A stretch of 64,000 bases of DNA from Megalobrama amblycephala (Eukaryota; Chordata; Actinopteri; Cypriniformes; Xenocyprididae): positions 60,681,839-60,745,838 of the forward strand of contig NC_063045.1 of the NCBI RefSeq assembly GCF_018812025.1, written 5' to 3'. Position numbers and translations under genes: made by a program. The first letter of the stretch is position 1, and each line of letters starts with the position of its first letter. Under the pieces are notes generated by a model, which ran no database searches, was not told where the DNA came from, and worked only from the letters and a program-made list of their open reading frames with translations. Of this stretch, positions 36,596 through 48,800 are shown piece by piece.

Positions 36596-37183
36596 GGATG
36601 GATGATAGAACGATCGATAGATAGATAGACAGAAAGATAGATAGATAGATAGAAGGATAGAACGATCGATAGATGGATGATAGAACGATAGATAGAACGA
36701 TAGATAGATGGATGGATGATTAGATAGATAGATAGATAGATGGATGATAGAACGAAAGAACGATAGAACAATAGATAGATAGATAGATAGATAGATAGAA
36801 CGATAGAACGATCGATAGATAGATAGATAGATAGATAGACAGAAAGATAGATAGATAGATAGAAGGATAGAACGATCGATAGATGGATGATAGAACGATA
36901 GATAGAACGATAGATAGATGGATGGATGATTAGATAGATAGATAGATAGATGGATGATAGAACGAAAGAACGATAGAACAATAGATAGATAGATAGATAG
37001 ATAGAACGATAGAACGATCGATAGATAGATAGATAGATAGATAGAACGATAGAGCAATAGATAGATAGAACGATAGATAGAACGATAGATAGATAGAACG
37101 ATAGATAGAACGATAGATAGATAGATAGATGTATGGATGATTAGAAAGAAGGAGAGATAGAACAATAGATAGATAGAATGATG

Positions 37184-37229
<46 letters not shown>

Positions 37230-37379
37230 ACGATCGATAGATAGATAGATAGGTAGATAGATAGATGATAGAACAATAGAATGATAGAACGATAGATAGA
37301 TAGATAGATAGAATGATAGATAGATAGATAGATAGATAGAACAATAGATAAGATAGATAGATAGATAGATAGATAGAAC

Positions 37380-37430
<51 letters not shown>

Positions 37431-37432
37431 GG
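35310..37432. repeat. 2.1-kb GATA tandem array with variants
   Basis: gata repeats are mixed with gaacgata, gatgga, gaacaata and gaaagaacga variants. Long internal duplications occur; for example, the gatggatgat-ttagatagat junction at about 36720 repeats 210 bp later at about 36930. On the minus strand the tetramer reads Leu-Ser-Ile-Tyr and yields an artificial 663-codon frame. It is not a gene. Confidence 0.97.
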
Positions 37433-38047
37433 ATGTAGGGCTGATCAGACTCGGCTCTCACAGAGAACTCTAATCCATCGGCACTTGTAAGTAATAAGTT
37501 AATGCAGGTGAATTTAATCAGAATGTCAGCGGGTGAGCGCCTGCGGTACGGTTGTGTCAATACAACAGCTTCCTGAGCGATAAAAGACCCTGAGCTAACT
37601 GAGGAGTGCCGTCTGTTCAACTGAGGCCTGTGAACAATGGCTCACTTAAACATGTTTGTCCTGTTGATGGTGAAACTGTGATTTACGACTGGCTGACATC
37701 ACTGAACAATACACGAGTGAGTTGACTGATGACTTACTTGTGTTATCCTGGACTACATACACATGCTGGAGGGGATGTGTTATGAAACCCTGCTCATGCT
37801 CAACCCTGAGGGTCTGATGAAAACAGTAGGCACAAAACTAAAGTGAATCCAGATGTATCAACAGAAGCAAAGTCTTTGGGAATTGGACATCTTGAAAGAT
37901 CAGCTTGTCCTTTGGAAGCAGCAAAAGCCTTAGGACTGTTGACCCAGGATTGTTTGGGAAGCCCCGTTGGAATGTTTTGCTTAGATCAAGTTAACTAGCC
38001 TCAGATCCCATCTAACCCTTCCAGACTGAACAGCCTAATAAGAAAGA
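37433..38047. other. Apparently unique intronic sequence
   Basis: Non-repetitive sequence between the GATA array and the next TIR element. The part at 37460-37600 is moderately GC-rich. No exon is recognised. Confidence 0.4.
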
Positions 38048-38048
38048 T

Positions 38049-38222
38049 ACACTCTAAAAAATGCTGGGTTTAACGATAATTTGGGTAAAACAGTCATTTT
38101 TAAACAATAGTTGGGTTAAATAAAACTTCCCAGCACATTTGGCAAACATTTAACCCAACCGCTGGGTTTGTCCATTTTCAACCCAACTTGGGTTGTTTTT
38201 AACCCTATTTTTTTAGAGTGTA
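38049..38222. mobile_element. 22-bp-array TIR family, short copy
   Basis: The ends acactctaaaaaatgctggg and ttttttagagtgta are nearly perfect inverted repeats flanked by TA on both sides. The interior is only the subterminal words of the family (gggttgttttt, tttgtccattttcaaccc). Confidence 0.8.
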
Positions 38223-38526
38223 GCATCTATATTTACATATAGAATATAGATGAAAATATTATATATGGACTCTTCATGGATGCCAAACGGTGGTTTGGTC
38301 AAACAGGTACAGTTACGGCCACCAGCAGATACTGTAACACAAGATGACCATCTACTGAGATCACAAGTCACATGATACATGCTTTTAACTTAATAAATGA
38401 GTCAGCCTTTCGTTTTCCACAGCCATCATGATATTTTCTTTGCTGTCTTGTTGTGTTGGAGGCGGGTGCTCTAAACTGCCCTAAAATGACACAATTACTG
38501 CAGTATTTGCATATTAAAGCAGATGT

Positions 38527-39196
38527 TACACTCTAAAAAATGCTGGGTTAAAAACAACCCAAGTTGGGTTAAATATGGACAAACACAGTGGTTAGGTTAA
38601 ATGTTTGACCAACCTGCTGGGTAGTTTTATTTAACCCAACTATTGTTTAAAAATGACTATATATGACTGTCTTCAAAACCCAGTGAATGGGTTGTTTTAA
38701 CCCAGTGAATGGGTTGTTTTAACCCATCGAATGGCTTGTTTTAACCCAGTGAAAGGCTTGTTTTAACCCAGCGAATGGCTTGTTTTAACCCAGCGAATGG
38801 CTTGTTTTAACCCAGCGAATTTGGTTGTTTTAACCCAGCAAATGGGTTGTTTTAACCCAGCGAATGGCTTGTTTTAACCTAGCGAATGGCTTGTTTTAAC
38901 CCATCGAATGGCTTGTTTTAACCCAGCGAATTTGGTTGTTTTAACCCAGCAAATGGGTTGTTTTAACCCAGCGAATGGCTTGTTTTAACCCACCGAATGG
39001 CTTATTTTAACCCATTGAATGGGTGGTTTTAACCCAGTGAATGAGTTGTTTTGACCTATTTTGGGTTAATTTTAATCCAGCCATATAGTAATTTTTAAAC
39101 AATGGCTTGAAATTGGGTTAAAACAACCCAATCGCTGGGTTTGTCCATTTTCAACCCAACTTGGGTTGTTTGTGACTCAGCATTCTTTAGAGTGTA
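38527..39196. mobile_element. 22-bp-array TIR family, expanded copy 2
   Basis: The termini acactctaaaaaatgctggg and cattctttagagtgtag are inverted. The middle (about 38680-39060) has about 17 units near 22 bp typified by gttttaacccagcgaatggc, the opposite orientation to the array at 16185-17250, together with variants (aatttggttgtttt). Confidence 0.85.
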
Positions 39197-39460
39197 GAGG
39201 CAACAGTACTGTAATAATCAAAAGGTGAACATTTATTAATACGCAATTTAATACATGTTTATTATTTAATTATTTATTAAACATATTAATAAATGTTAGT
39301 TTCCAGTCATTTTTAAAAAATTGTTGAAATAAATAAAACTGCCCAGCAGGTTGGGTCAAACTTTTAACCCAACTGCTGGGTTAAAACCTCCCAAATCGCT
39401 GGGTTTGTCCATTTTTAACCCAACTTCGGCTATTTTTAACCCAACAATTTTTAGAATGCA
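39197..39460. mobile_element. 22-bp-array TIR family, partial third copy in tandem
   Basis: gaggcaacagtactgtaata to acccaacaatttttagaatg aligns with the right two-thirds of the 26058-26487 copy. Its left terminus is missing or shared with the preceding element. Confidence 0.6.
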
Positions 39461-39469
39461 TTGTTAAAA

Positions 39470-39600
39470 ATCATTGCAGATGGAACTGATTGCAATGCCA
39501 AAGTCATGGGTTTGATTCCCAGAGGATGCATTAACTAATTTAACTCTATCCATTTAGGAGACTCTTTTATCCAAAGCGGTGAACACATGAGGAAAATCAC
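39470..39600 (+). repeat. SINE-like fragment
   Basis: The words gggtttgattccc (39508-39520), resembling a tRNA B box, and gactcttttatccaaagcgg (39560-39579), typical of the 3' part of fish SINEs, occur in order. An A box was not found, so this is only a fragment. Confidence 0.4.
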
Positions 39601-41005
39601 ATGCAATTTGCCATATAGAGTTTAGTATAAACTAGACTAGACTATAAACACACTAGAGCAGAAGTGAAATGCAGAAATTATTTTTCTTTTTAAAAATTTA
39701 AATGAACAAATAAATAATTCAGAGTTAAAGTGCTACTGTATATACATTAGTCTAATAAAATGAATACATTTAAAGTTTAATGCAAAGTGTCTGCAAAATA
39801 TATAAACATAAATGCGAAACGCCGATCCCTGCAGTATATGAGGTGTCAAATGTGTTTAAAAGGGCCTGTGCAAGGAGAGACAGTGCCAGAGCGGATCGCT
39901 TAAAGGTCTTCGTGGATCAGATTCTCAGTCGAGGCAGGATCAGCTTGACGAATGTGACTATGAATGCTGTAGAACAAGTTTAAATATCTGAGCTAAAATT
40001 AGCAACTGAGTTCTGACATCACTTCTGAAGCATTTTCACCTTGTAAAGCCTGACATAACAGAACCTTTAGACAACATATTTAAAAAATCGAAAGAACTGG
40101 TTGAGTATCATATTTGATACATCAGGCTTTTATGAGCTCATATTCAAGGAGGAAATGTTAACTAAATTTTATTCAGAGGCCCAAACTGAGCAAAAATATG
40201 CAATTTGGTGCAGTTGCTGATATTTACACTTATAGGTCTATGCTGAAAAAGTGAAGAAATGGATTATAACTACAGCATAAATATAACTTAGTACCACAAA
40301 ATCCTCTTAAAATACAAAATATTAAACAAAAAACATTATAAAACTAAAATATACTACACGAAATACCAAAGAAATTGGTAGTTTTTACAGACACGCGAAG
40401 AGCACCAGAGGGTTAAATGCTTTGCCTTTGTTTTATGATCATAGCTCTAGTTTTAAAACATATGATGCAATACAATACAATGACGTATAAACAAATAAGC
40501 ATTCCTCAAAAGCTGAAATTTCCATATCAAATATGATACAACAGGCTTTATAGGGTTAAATATCACTCCTTCATTTTCCCTGAAGTCTGCTAAGCCTTAT
40601 TTGCCATCAAAGGCTGTCGGTTTGTCTTTCCATTTACCCAAGATGCTCTACTCATTACAGCAATGCGGTAAAGACAGACGCCACTCATGCCGGAAGCGTG
40701 TCGGTGGCGCCCTGTAATAAGAGGGATTCGTTTCTTTCTAACGGCAGGTTTAATTAGTGAGTGCCATGTGGCCGATCACCTGGGATGAGAGAGTTCTGCC
40801 AGCTTCAGCGTCTGGACTTCTGTCTCACTCTGTCTCGCTGCTTTAATGATCCTCTCCACAGGAGACCGAGCTTTCGCTCCCTCTGCGCCATCGCATCTCC
40901 CAGACCCGTTTGGCAAGAGCAGCGCCGACAGCTCAGATCTGCTCATTGAAGTTTTTTCAGGTACAATTTAGTGGAACGGGCCCTTTTCGACAGCGATCCG
41001 AGCAG
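39600..41005. other. Intronic sequence with a GC-rich patch
   Basis: 39600-40560 is AT-rich with no feature. 40640-40960 is GC-rich and contains the weak exon candidate listed separately. Confidence 0.4.
40780..40946 (-). CDS. Weak candidate pde4d first exon
   Basis: On the minus strand the ATG at 40946 opens 55 codons beginning MSRSELSALLLPNGSG, with RSPVERIIKAARQSE in the middle, ending ELSHP, then AG and the donor gtgatc. AG plus the C at 2097 would give Ser before FDVDNG, so the phase fits. The region is GC-rich and non-repetitive. Against it: the start context is poor (T at the -3 position), the donor is mediocre, no isoform with this peptide is known to me, and a frame of this length in GC-rich DNA is not improbable. 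Confidence 0.2.
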
Positions 41006-41013
41006 GTTATTAA

Positions 41014-43338
41014 AGGGATAGTTCACCCAAAAATTACTCACCCTCAAGCTATCCTAGGTGTATATGACTATATTCTTTCAAACTAATACAATCTGAGATA
41101 TATTTAAAAATATCCTGCTTTTCCAAGCTTTATAATGGTAGTGAATGGGGGGTGAGATTTCCAAAAAAATGCATCCATCCATTATAAAAATAATCCATAC
41201 GGCTCCAGGGGGATAATAAAGGCCTTCTGAAGAGAAGTGATGGGTTTTTGTAAGAAAAATATCCATATTGAAAACTTTATAAACTATAATAACTAGCTTC
41301 CGGCAGACAACTGTATGCATTGATTTGTGGTGGTAGAGTGACCTCTGACCCGACACACTGACGAACGTGGAAGTGCAGAGGATAGAGCAAAACAAAAACA
41401 AGTTCTAAATATGGATATTTTTCTTACAAAATCGCATCACTTCACTTCAGAAGGCATTTATTAACACTCTGAGGTCTGAAAACGCGCCGGCGCGTTTTGC
41501 AGGTTTTTTTTCACATTGCAGCAAAACAGACTTAAAATACTCCGTCATTTCTTGTCATAGAGACATAAGTAATATATCAATTGAAACTATAGAATATATT
41601 CTTTTATTTGTATACACTCAGAGTAAAAACAAAATGTTGTGCTTTTTGTAAAATAAAGAAAACTAACATGATGCGTGATTTCTCCTCTCCCTCTGAACGA
41701 ACTCCAATCTGATAGTTCTCAGAAAATGAACTGTAACTTAGTGAATACTAATCACAGAAAAATTAAACTTATGTCTAAAAAAACTTTAAGATGTCAGGTT
41801 TTAAATCATTTAAGTCAAATCGAAAACAAACCTTCTGTGTTTATGTAATCTGATTCAGCTCATTATCCGCTAATGCGGCCACGCCCACGGAGCCAGCGCT
41901 ATTCAGACGCAAATTCAGAGGTTAGGGAGCTCTAGAAGACATGCAGTTAGTTCCTGTTTTCTTTTCTTCTATAGATGAATTTTAGATGAGTTTTTGTTTC
42001 TTTAGCGCCCTCCGGCTGCAGTATGAATTGGAAACTCCATTCATGGAATAGCCTCTTCTTCTTTTAGATGAATTTGTGGACTAAAAATGCACAGAGAGCG
42101 CCCTCCGACTTCAAGGATGAATTGAAAACACCAGCGCTCATAGTAATGACAATGAATATTAAATAAATATAACTCCTCTGTATAGAAAATTGACATAAGC
42201 ATATGAGAATCCAATATTTCTCCAAATGTGCATGCTTTTAAACTAAAAGCCTATATTCAGACTCTTTGCATCACAGAAATACATTATATTTTAAAGTATA
42301 ATATAAAACCATTACTTTATATTGTAATAATATTTTTCTGTATGTTTCATATATCATGATGAGCTTGAGACATCACAGAAGGTTTTTTTCACAGCCTACC
42401 TGACTGAAATGCCTCATTAATATGCAAGTCATTTCAGCTCATTACTATCCAATTCTTTTGTCTTCTCAGGTGAGAATGGCCCATTATTCAGTGGTGATTC
42501 ACGCCTCCATGCATACTGTGTTTCTTGGCAAAAAGTGTCTTACAAAAACTAAATAAACATATTGTTTTATATGAAGGAGTAGGCAGCATAATTTTTACAT
42601 AATTTTGAAGCAAAGACTCTAGTTTACAACCTCCAATACCCTAAAGTATTGTAAACACAGATTTACTATACTTTTTTTGGCCTTATTTCAGTGACTTAAG
42701 TTTTTTGTTTTTTCAATAACCACGCATAAATGTTATTCCTTCAAAAACACAAACATGTACATACATGTTCCTCACATATTATTGTAGCCTAGTTTGTGCT
42801 GAATACAGTGTAATGACACTTTTTCCATTAATATGTTTATGAACAACTGAAAAAAGCACAAATGTCAGGGCATGTCAAAACTTCTCCAGGCCCCAAATCA
42901 GCCTCAGACTCCAGAGGGTTAACCCCCTGGAGCCATATGGATTATTTTTTATGATGGATGGATATGTTTTTTCTTTGGGCCTCAAAATCTCGCCCCCCAT
43001 TCACTCCCATTATAAAGTTTGGCCATTTGCTGGAAGCTAGTTATTATAGTTAATAAAGTTTTAAATATGGATATTTTTCTTACTAAAGGCCATCGCTTCA
43101 CTTCAGAAGGCCTTTATTAACCTGTTGGAGTCGTATGGATTATTTTGATATTGGATGGATGTATTTTTTGGGGCTTCAAAATCTTGCCCCCCATTCACTA
43201 TCATTATAAAGCTTGGAAGAGCTAGGATATTTTTTAATATATCTCCGATAGTGTTTGTCTGAAAGAAGATATGAACCTATGATTGCTTGATGGTGAGTAA
43301 ATCATGGGATAATTTTAATTTTTGGGTGAACTATCCCT
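41014..43338. mobile_element. Agttcaccc-type MITE with nested insertion and internal duplication
   Basis: The ends agggatagttcacccaaaaa and tttttgggtgaactatccct are perfect inverted repeats over about 20 bases, flanked by ttaa on both sides. Inside, the segment ggcctttattaac...gtatggattatttt appears more than once (41170-41470 in one sense, 42930-43150 again), and a TTAA element lies at 41465-42918. Confidence 0.75.
41465..42918 (+). mobile_element. TTAA-flanked piggyBac-like element, copy A
   Basis: It is flanked by TTAA (41461-41464 and 42919-42922). The inverted ends are cactctgaggtctg and cagactccagaggg. Just inside is the palindrome cgcgccggcgcg. The 1454-bp body has no transposase frame. 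The nearby sequence tttattaacctgttggagtc (43114-43133) is a paralogous unfilled site, confirming the TTAA target. Sister copies are at 57461-59013 (+) and 47855-48800 (-), with a relic at 30880-31130. Confidence 0.85.
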
Positions 43339-43375
43339 TTAATAAATCTGTTTCGTTTAAAGGTGAGCTATTACC

Positions 43376-44310
43376 AGGGCTGGGTAGGTTACTTTTAAAA
43401 TGTACTTCACTACAGATTACAAAATACATGCTTTAAAAAGTAATTTGTAATGTATTCCGTTAGATTACCCAAGTTTTGTAACTTAATCTAAATACTTTAG
43501 AATACTTTGGAATACTAATAATATGTAACACACACAAAAAAAGTTAATTACAAGTTTTTCTCACAATTCTGACTTTTTTCTCAGAATTGCAAGTTATAAA
43601 GTCAGAATTCTGAGATATAAACTCGCAATTTCCCAGTAAAAAAGTCAGAATTGCAAGAAAAGAAGTCAGAATTGTAAGTTTTTAATAATGCAATTCTGAC
43701 TTTATAACTTGCATTTACGAGTTTATATCTCACAATTCTGAGAAAAATGTTCAGAACTGTAAGATGCAAACTCGTAATTGCAAGGAAAAAAGTCAGAATT
43801 GTGAGATAAAAAGTTGCAATTACCATTTTTTACAGTTACAAGGGACTCACAAACACATGAAAACAGTCGTGGATTATCAGGTAATGACAGGACAGTTCAG
43901 ATTCAAGGGTATATACATTTTTGAATGGGGCAATTTTTATAAATTCAGTCATTTTGTCTTGTGGAATATATGTAAGCATATTTTATGTGAAATAGCTTAT
44001 TCAGGACAGTACTAAATACAATTAACTTGCAATTTTTATAATCCCTCTTATTTGGTTAAAATGATTAAAATGTTGCATATTCTGCAAACTTATGAGCAGA
44101 AATGGAGCTGATGCTTTTGCAGACTGTCAGAGTCAGAGAATCACCAACTGATTTTTACATGAATTACCCGTCACAGTTTACATTAATGTTTAAATGAAAT
44201 TCAAAGTAATCACTTTGGTAATCTAAAATACTTTTCAAATGTAACTATAATTTGATTACCACCCACTTAAAATGTAACTGTAATGAAATACAAGATCCTA
44301 GTACAGAATA
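43376..44310. repeat. Dispersed repeat ('gggtaggttacttttaaaat') with embedded motif patch
   Basis: Repeat-type text runs from agggctgggtaggttacttt to attaccacccacttaaaatg and gtaactgtaatgaaatac. It is interrupted at about 43555-43820 by another patch of the tcagaattgcga/gtttatatct motif. Limits are approximate. No gene is present. Confidence 0.5.
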
Positions 44311-44319
44311 GGACCCTTT

Positions 44320-45640
44320 AAAAAGTGTGCGCAGGTTGGCATTACCATCAGCTGTAAGCGTTTCCATATACAGACAATGAGAAACTGAGCTTAACGTCAG
44401 GCACCAGCTATTTCGGGGACAAAATAAATAATGTGAAACATGAAACAAAGACAGACGGAGGGTATTTAAAAGAAAAACATTCTTTGAAGTCCAAATGAGA
44501 TGAGAGGACATATTCTGGAGAGAAGACCACCTGTGCCTGGATGGAGGACTAAACGAGAACAAAAGAAGTTTAAGCCACCTCATCCCCTTAAATACCCTCG
44601 CCCGCGTCACAGATAACAGGGCAGTAAACACGTTTCTAACACACGCAGTCAAGCGCAACACTTGCTGACTGAAATTTACATAAATGCATATTGCACTTGC
44701 ATTCAAGGTGTGCATATCAGTTCATGTGTATGTTATTGGCGATTTATACCTCCACGCGGCTGCCCTTCTACCACCAACATTTCCTGTGATTTGTTTACAT
44801 CTGGGAACATATTTCTTAAAACAACATTCCCAGCTGGAAACTATTGCAAAGTTCCCAGAGGGCCTGAAAGCTTGTGCATTTATGTCCGCAACCTCTGTAC
44901 CAATCAAGAAACAAGATCCTCAAATCTCAAGGGGAAATACGAGCAATTATGGGCCAAAAAAAACCTCAGTTAAAATACGAACAGACGCAGGGTTTAATCA
45001 AGAGCAAAAGAGTCTTTGTAAAGGTACAGCACATCATTCAGGTGATCAAGCACCCTGTCAGACTTTTATTTGCCCTTCTAAGATTACTAAAATGAAACAG
45101 TTGTTCATTAGAAAAAAAGTAAATTGCCTCTGTACTCATAAAGGTATAAACAATTTTTTTTTTTTTTTTTTTTTTGACTCCACTAACTATTCCCCCATAC
45201 TGCACTGGTGTTTCTTTAGTTTACAGTCTGATTTTACAGTTGGTGCACTGCTGCAAATGTAGTCATGAACCACAAGAATAAACAGAGCTGAGGTCATCTT
45301 CTACATACAGGACAGAGTCTTTTACACTGTTCTTCAGTGCCCCGCCCAGTTAAATCATATTTTACCTAAGATGAATTTGATGAGATAAATTTTTTTTAAA
45401 AAGTACTGGAAAATAATGGAATGCAAACATGTCTTTCTATTGAGTTGCAAAGCAAATGTTCAGTGTGATCATGAGCAAATGACTCTTATGAACCTTTAAT
45501 GAACGGTTCAAAAAGACTGATTCACTGAATCAGTCTGAAAGTTGTGTGTATTTAAAGATTGTGAGAAATAAACAATAAATAGTTATAAATACATATATAT
45601 AAAATATTTTAAATGTATAATACATAAATAACATATAATA
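44320..45640. other. Intronic sequence; long but unconvincing frames
   Basis: Overlapping open frames of 192 codons (plus, 44684-45262) and 156 codons (minus, 44245-44715) lie here. Neither has recognisable domains. The plus frame runs through a poly-T tract (Phe run) at 45151-45175. Both are treated as chance. Otherwise the sequence looks unique to about 45300. Confidence 0.5.
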
Positions 45641-45950
45641 TATGTTCTGAAATAAGTCTCTTTTGCTCACCAAAGCTGCATTTATTTTATCAAAAATACA
45701 GTCAAAAAATTAAATATTATTACAATTTTAAAATAGCTGTTTTCTATGTGAATATATGTTAAAATATAATTTATTTCTGTGATCAAAGCTGAATTTTCAG
45801 CATCATTACTCCAGTCTTCAGTGTCACATGATCCTTCAGAAGTCATTCTAATATAATTTCTTATTATTATCAATGTTGAAAACAGTTTTTGCTGATTTTT
45901 TTTTTTTTTTTTTTTCAGGTTTTTTGCAGTTTTTTTGGAGGGAAATCAGG
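45640..45950 (+). mobile_element. TIR 'CAAAAGTTTGGGG' family, copy 2 (partial)
   Basis: The interior words of the family (gctcaccaaagctgcattta, tcttcagtgtcacatgatcc) are in plus orientation. The left terminus was not recognised. It ends near a poly-T run at 45897-45915. Confidence 0.7.
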
Positions 45951-45951
45951 A

Positions 45952-46430
45952 TACACTGCCATTCAAAAGTTTGGGTTACGTAAGATTTAATAATAATAAC
46001 ACTTTAATTCAGCAAAGGCACATTATATAAATCCTGAAATAAATGCATTAAATAAATTGCTGAAAATAAATGCTGTTCTTTTGAACTTTCTATTCATCAA
46101 AGAATCCTGGGGAAAAAATCAGTTTCCAGAAAAATATGAAGCAGCACAACTGTTTTTAAAATTTATCATAATAATAAATGTTTCTTGATCATCAAATCAT
46201 CATTTTAGAATGATTTCTGAAGGATCATGTGACACTGAAGACTGGAGTAATGATGATGAAAATTCAGCTTTGATCACTGGATATAAATTACATTTTATAA
46301 TATATTCACATAGAAAACACTTATTTTAAATTGTAATAATATTTCACAATTTTTACTGTATTTTTGATTAAATAAATGCAGCCTTGGTGAGCAGAACCTT
46401 AATGTTTTCAAACTTTTGACCAGTACTGTA
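45952..46430 (-). mobile_element. TIR 'CAAAAGTTTGGGG' family, copy 3
   Basis: It runs from tacactgccattcaaaagtt to acttttgaccagtactgta, in reverse orientation to the preceding copy. The pair forms a large imperfect inverted repeat over about 790 bp. Confidence 0.75.
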
Positions 46431-46439
46431 TACATAATA

Positions 46440-47850
46440 TTATAAAAAAAAATGACTATATTATATTGTGCATGTATCTTTCTCTCTCTATATATTATAA
46501 TATAATTAAAAAATGACTTATATTGTGTACATTATATTATTATATAATAATGTAAATATAAAGGCATAACTAAATAAAAAGTAGATGGGAACAGTATTCT
46601 CTTAGGGAAATGCTATGATTTTTAGAGACAATGACTTTTAAAGCTCTAAACTCAAGATTACTTTCAATTTTTCAACAGGACATTTCAATAAATTATCCAT
46701 AAAAATGGACACATGGATACGTACATGCATCTGAACTGTGCGGAGCTCCTGCTAATCTCTCCAGCCTCCGGTCACCTTCATTTGCACTGTTAAATTCAAA
46801 ACAGCTCTGGCACTAAATCTTCAGAGGGTCTTTCCTTCGGTCTAATCCTTATATTATTCACAGCACAGCGGACATGGAGAGCGGCTAGCGTTTATGCCTG
46901 TAGCATTAGCACATGGCTGAGGTAATGGGTTTAGTCATTTTGCTGTTGGAAGTGCATCACGCTAATGCTAATCCCATCAAACCGTACCTTTGTGATGTCA
47001 CTGACCTCCCCTTAGCAGTGGGTGTGCATACATATGGGACGTACCAGGGATGCCCTGTCTCAGGGGTAAGCCTGGGAAGATCTCCAGACGTCACAAGCAA
47101 CACTGCCACGTCTTTTTATAGCACAGAAGAGTGCATCGTGTCCGCTGTACGATTACTACATCTTATCCTCAGGGTCGACTAACACCTGAAAAACGTCACT
47201 TGAGAAGTGCATTATGTAATCGGAAATGTTTTAGACACATACATAGCTAAATGACAATGTTATTCGCTTTAAAAAGCCCTCAAAGCCACGTTAAAATAAG
47301 CAGTTAGTTGCCAGTGTGTTTGCTGCTGTTCCCAATAATGCATTGAAATCCATCTGCTCTATATGGATGCAAAGATCTGCTGATTCAGCTCACGTCTGCA
47401 CTATGAGAAATATTAAATAATGGCCTCTGCCTCTTCAATCTGACCCCAGGATGCTGCTGCTGATTGATGGGAAAGAGGAGGCCATGCAGTGATGTGGCAT
47501 TGTGCTTACAATATTCCTAATGAATATAGACAGTGGATCCCAAAATGGGGTACGTGAGGTGACAGAGGGGGTACGCAAACAAAATGCTAAATTTGGCCAT
47601 TTATTTAATTCCACTCAACCTTAAAATAACATTAAAATTGAGCATGCATTTCTAACTGGCAAAATGCCGTGAATACATGACATCCAATCAAATTACCTCA
47701 CCTTTTGTGGTCAAAACTAACTGCATCCAATCTGATGTCTGCTGCCTTAGCAAATCATGCTACATTACTGCCGTTCTTGACAATATACCTTTGTAAAAGT
47801 GTTACTTCATTTTTATCATAATTGGATATTTCTCTATTTTTTTTTTTATG
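46440..47850. other. Intronic sequence, no gene seen
   Basis: 46700-47500 looks unique and moderately GC-rich. A plus-strand frame of 89 codons at 46913 has no recognisable features. A repeat-like phrase (gggggtacgcaaacaaaatg) occurs near 47567-47586. Confidence 0.45.
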
Positions 47851-47854
47851 TTAA

Positions 47855-48800
47855 CCCTCAGGGGTCTGAGGATTTTCGGGGCCCTGGAGAAGTTTTGACA
47901 TGCCCTGACATTTGTGCTTTTTTCAGTTGTTCATAAACATATTAATGGAAAAAGTGTCATTACACTGTATTCAGCACAAACTAGGCTACCATAATATGTG
48001 AGGAACATGTACGTACATTTTTGTATTTTTGAAGGAATAACGTTTATGCGTGGTTATTGAAAAAAACAAAAAACTTAAGTCACTGAAATAAGAACAAAAA
48101 ATAATATTATATATGTGTTCACAAGACTTCTGGGTATTTGAGGTTGTAGATTAGAGTTTCTGCTTCAGAATGATGTAAAAATTATGCTGCCTACTCCTTC
48201 ATATATAGATAGAGAGATTTAAATTTTGTAAGACACTTTTTGTCAAGAAACACAGTATGCATGGAGGCGTGAATCATCATGAATAATGGGCCATTCTCAC
48301 CTGAGAAGACAAAATAATCACATAATAATGACCTGAAATGACTTGCATAATAATGAGGCCTTTCAGACAGGTAGGCTGTGAAAAAACCCTCTGTGATCAT
48401 ATCTCAAGCTCATCATGGTGTAAATCAAACATACAGAAAAAACAGCAATACTGTGAAATATTATTACAATTTAAAATAATGGTGTTCTATTATATACTTT
48501 AAAATATAATGTATTTCTGTGATGCAAAGTGTCTGAACAATTATGTTACCTCTATGGCATTTCATATAGGCTTTTAGCTTAAAAGCATGCACATTTGGAG
48601 AAATATTGATGGATTCTCATATGTTTGTCAATTTTCTATACAGAGGAGTAATATTTATTCAATATTTATTGTCACAACATTTAGTTTTTACTCTGAGTGT
48701 ACACAAATAAAAGAAAATATTCAACAGATTAAAATGGTGTATAACTCTTAATTGTATGTGCAACATTGACGGAGTATTTTGAGTCTCTTTCACACTGGTA
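47855..48800 (-). mobile_element. TTAA-flanked piggyBac-like element, copy B (diverged end)
   Basis: The TTAA at 47851 is followed by ccctcaggggtctgag and tgacatttgtgcttttttca, the reverse complement of the right end of copies A and C. Homology continues to about gacggagtattttgagtc (48769-48786) and is then lost. The expected terminus with cgcgccggcgcg is absent. Another ttaaccctctgg terminus of the same type sits at 48868, pointing the other way. Confidence 0.7.

Noticed and set aside
35241..37620. Minus-strand frames of up to 663 codons
   Set aside because: They are translations of the GATA array. Overlapping frames are equally open, which is the signature of a repeat and not of coding.
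44245..45262. Overlapping frames of 192 codons (+) and 156 codons (-)
   Set aside because: No recognisable domain. The plus frame runs through poly-T to give a Phe run, and neither frame has plausible exon boundaries. In 64 kb, chance frames of this size are possible.
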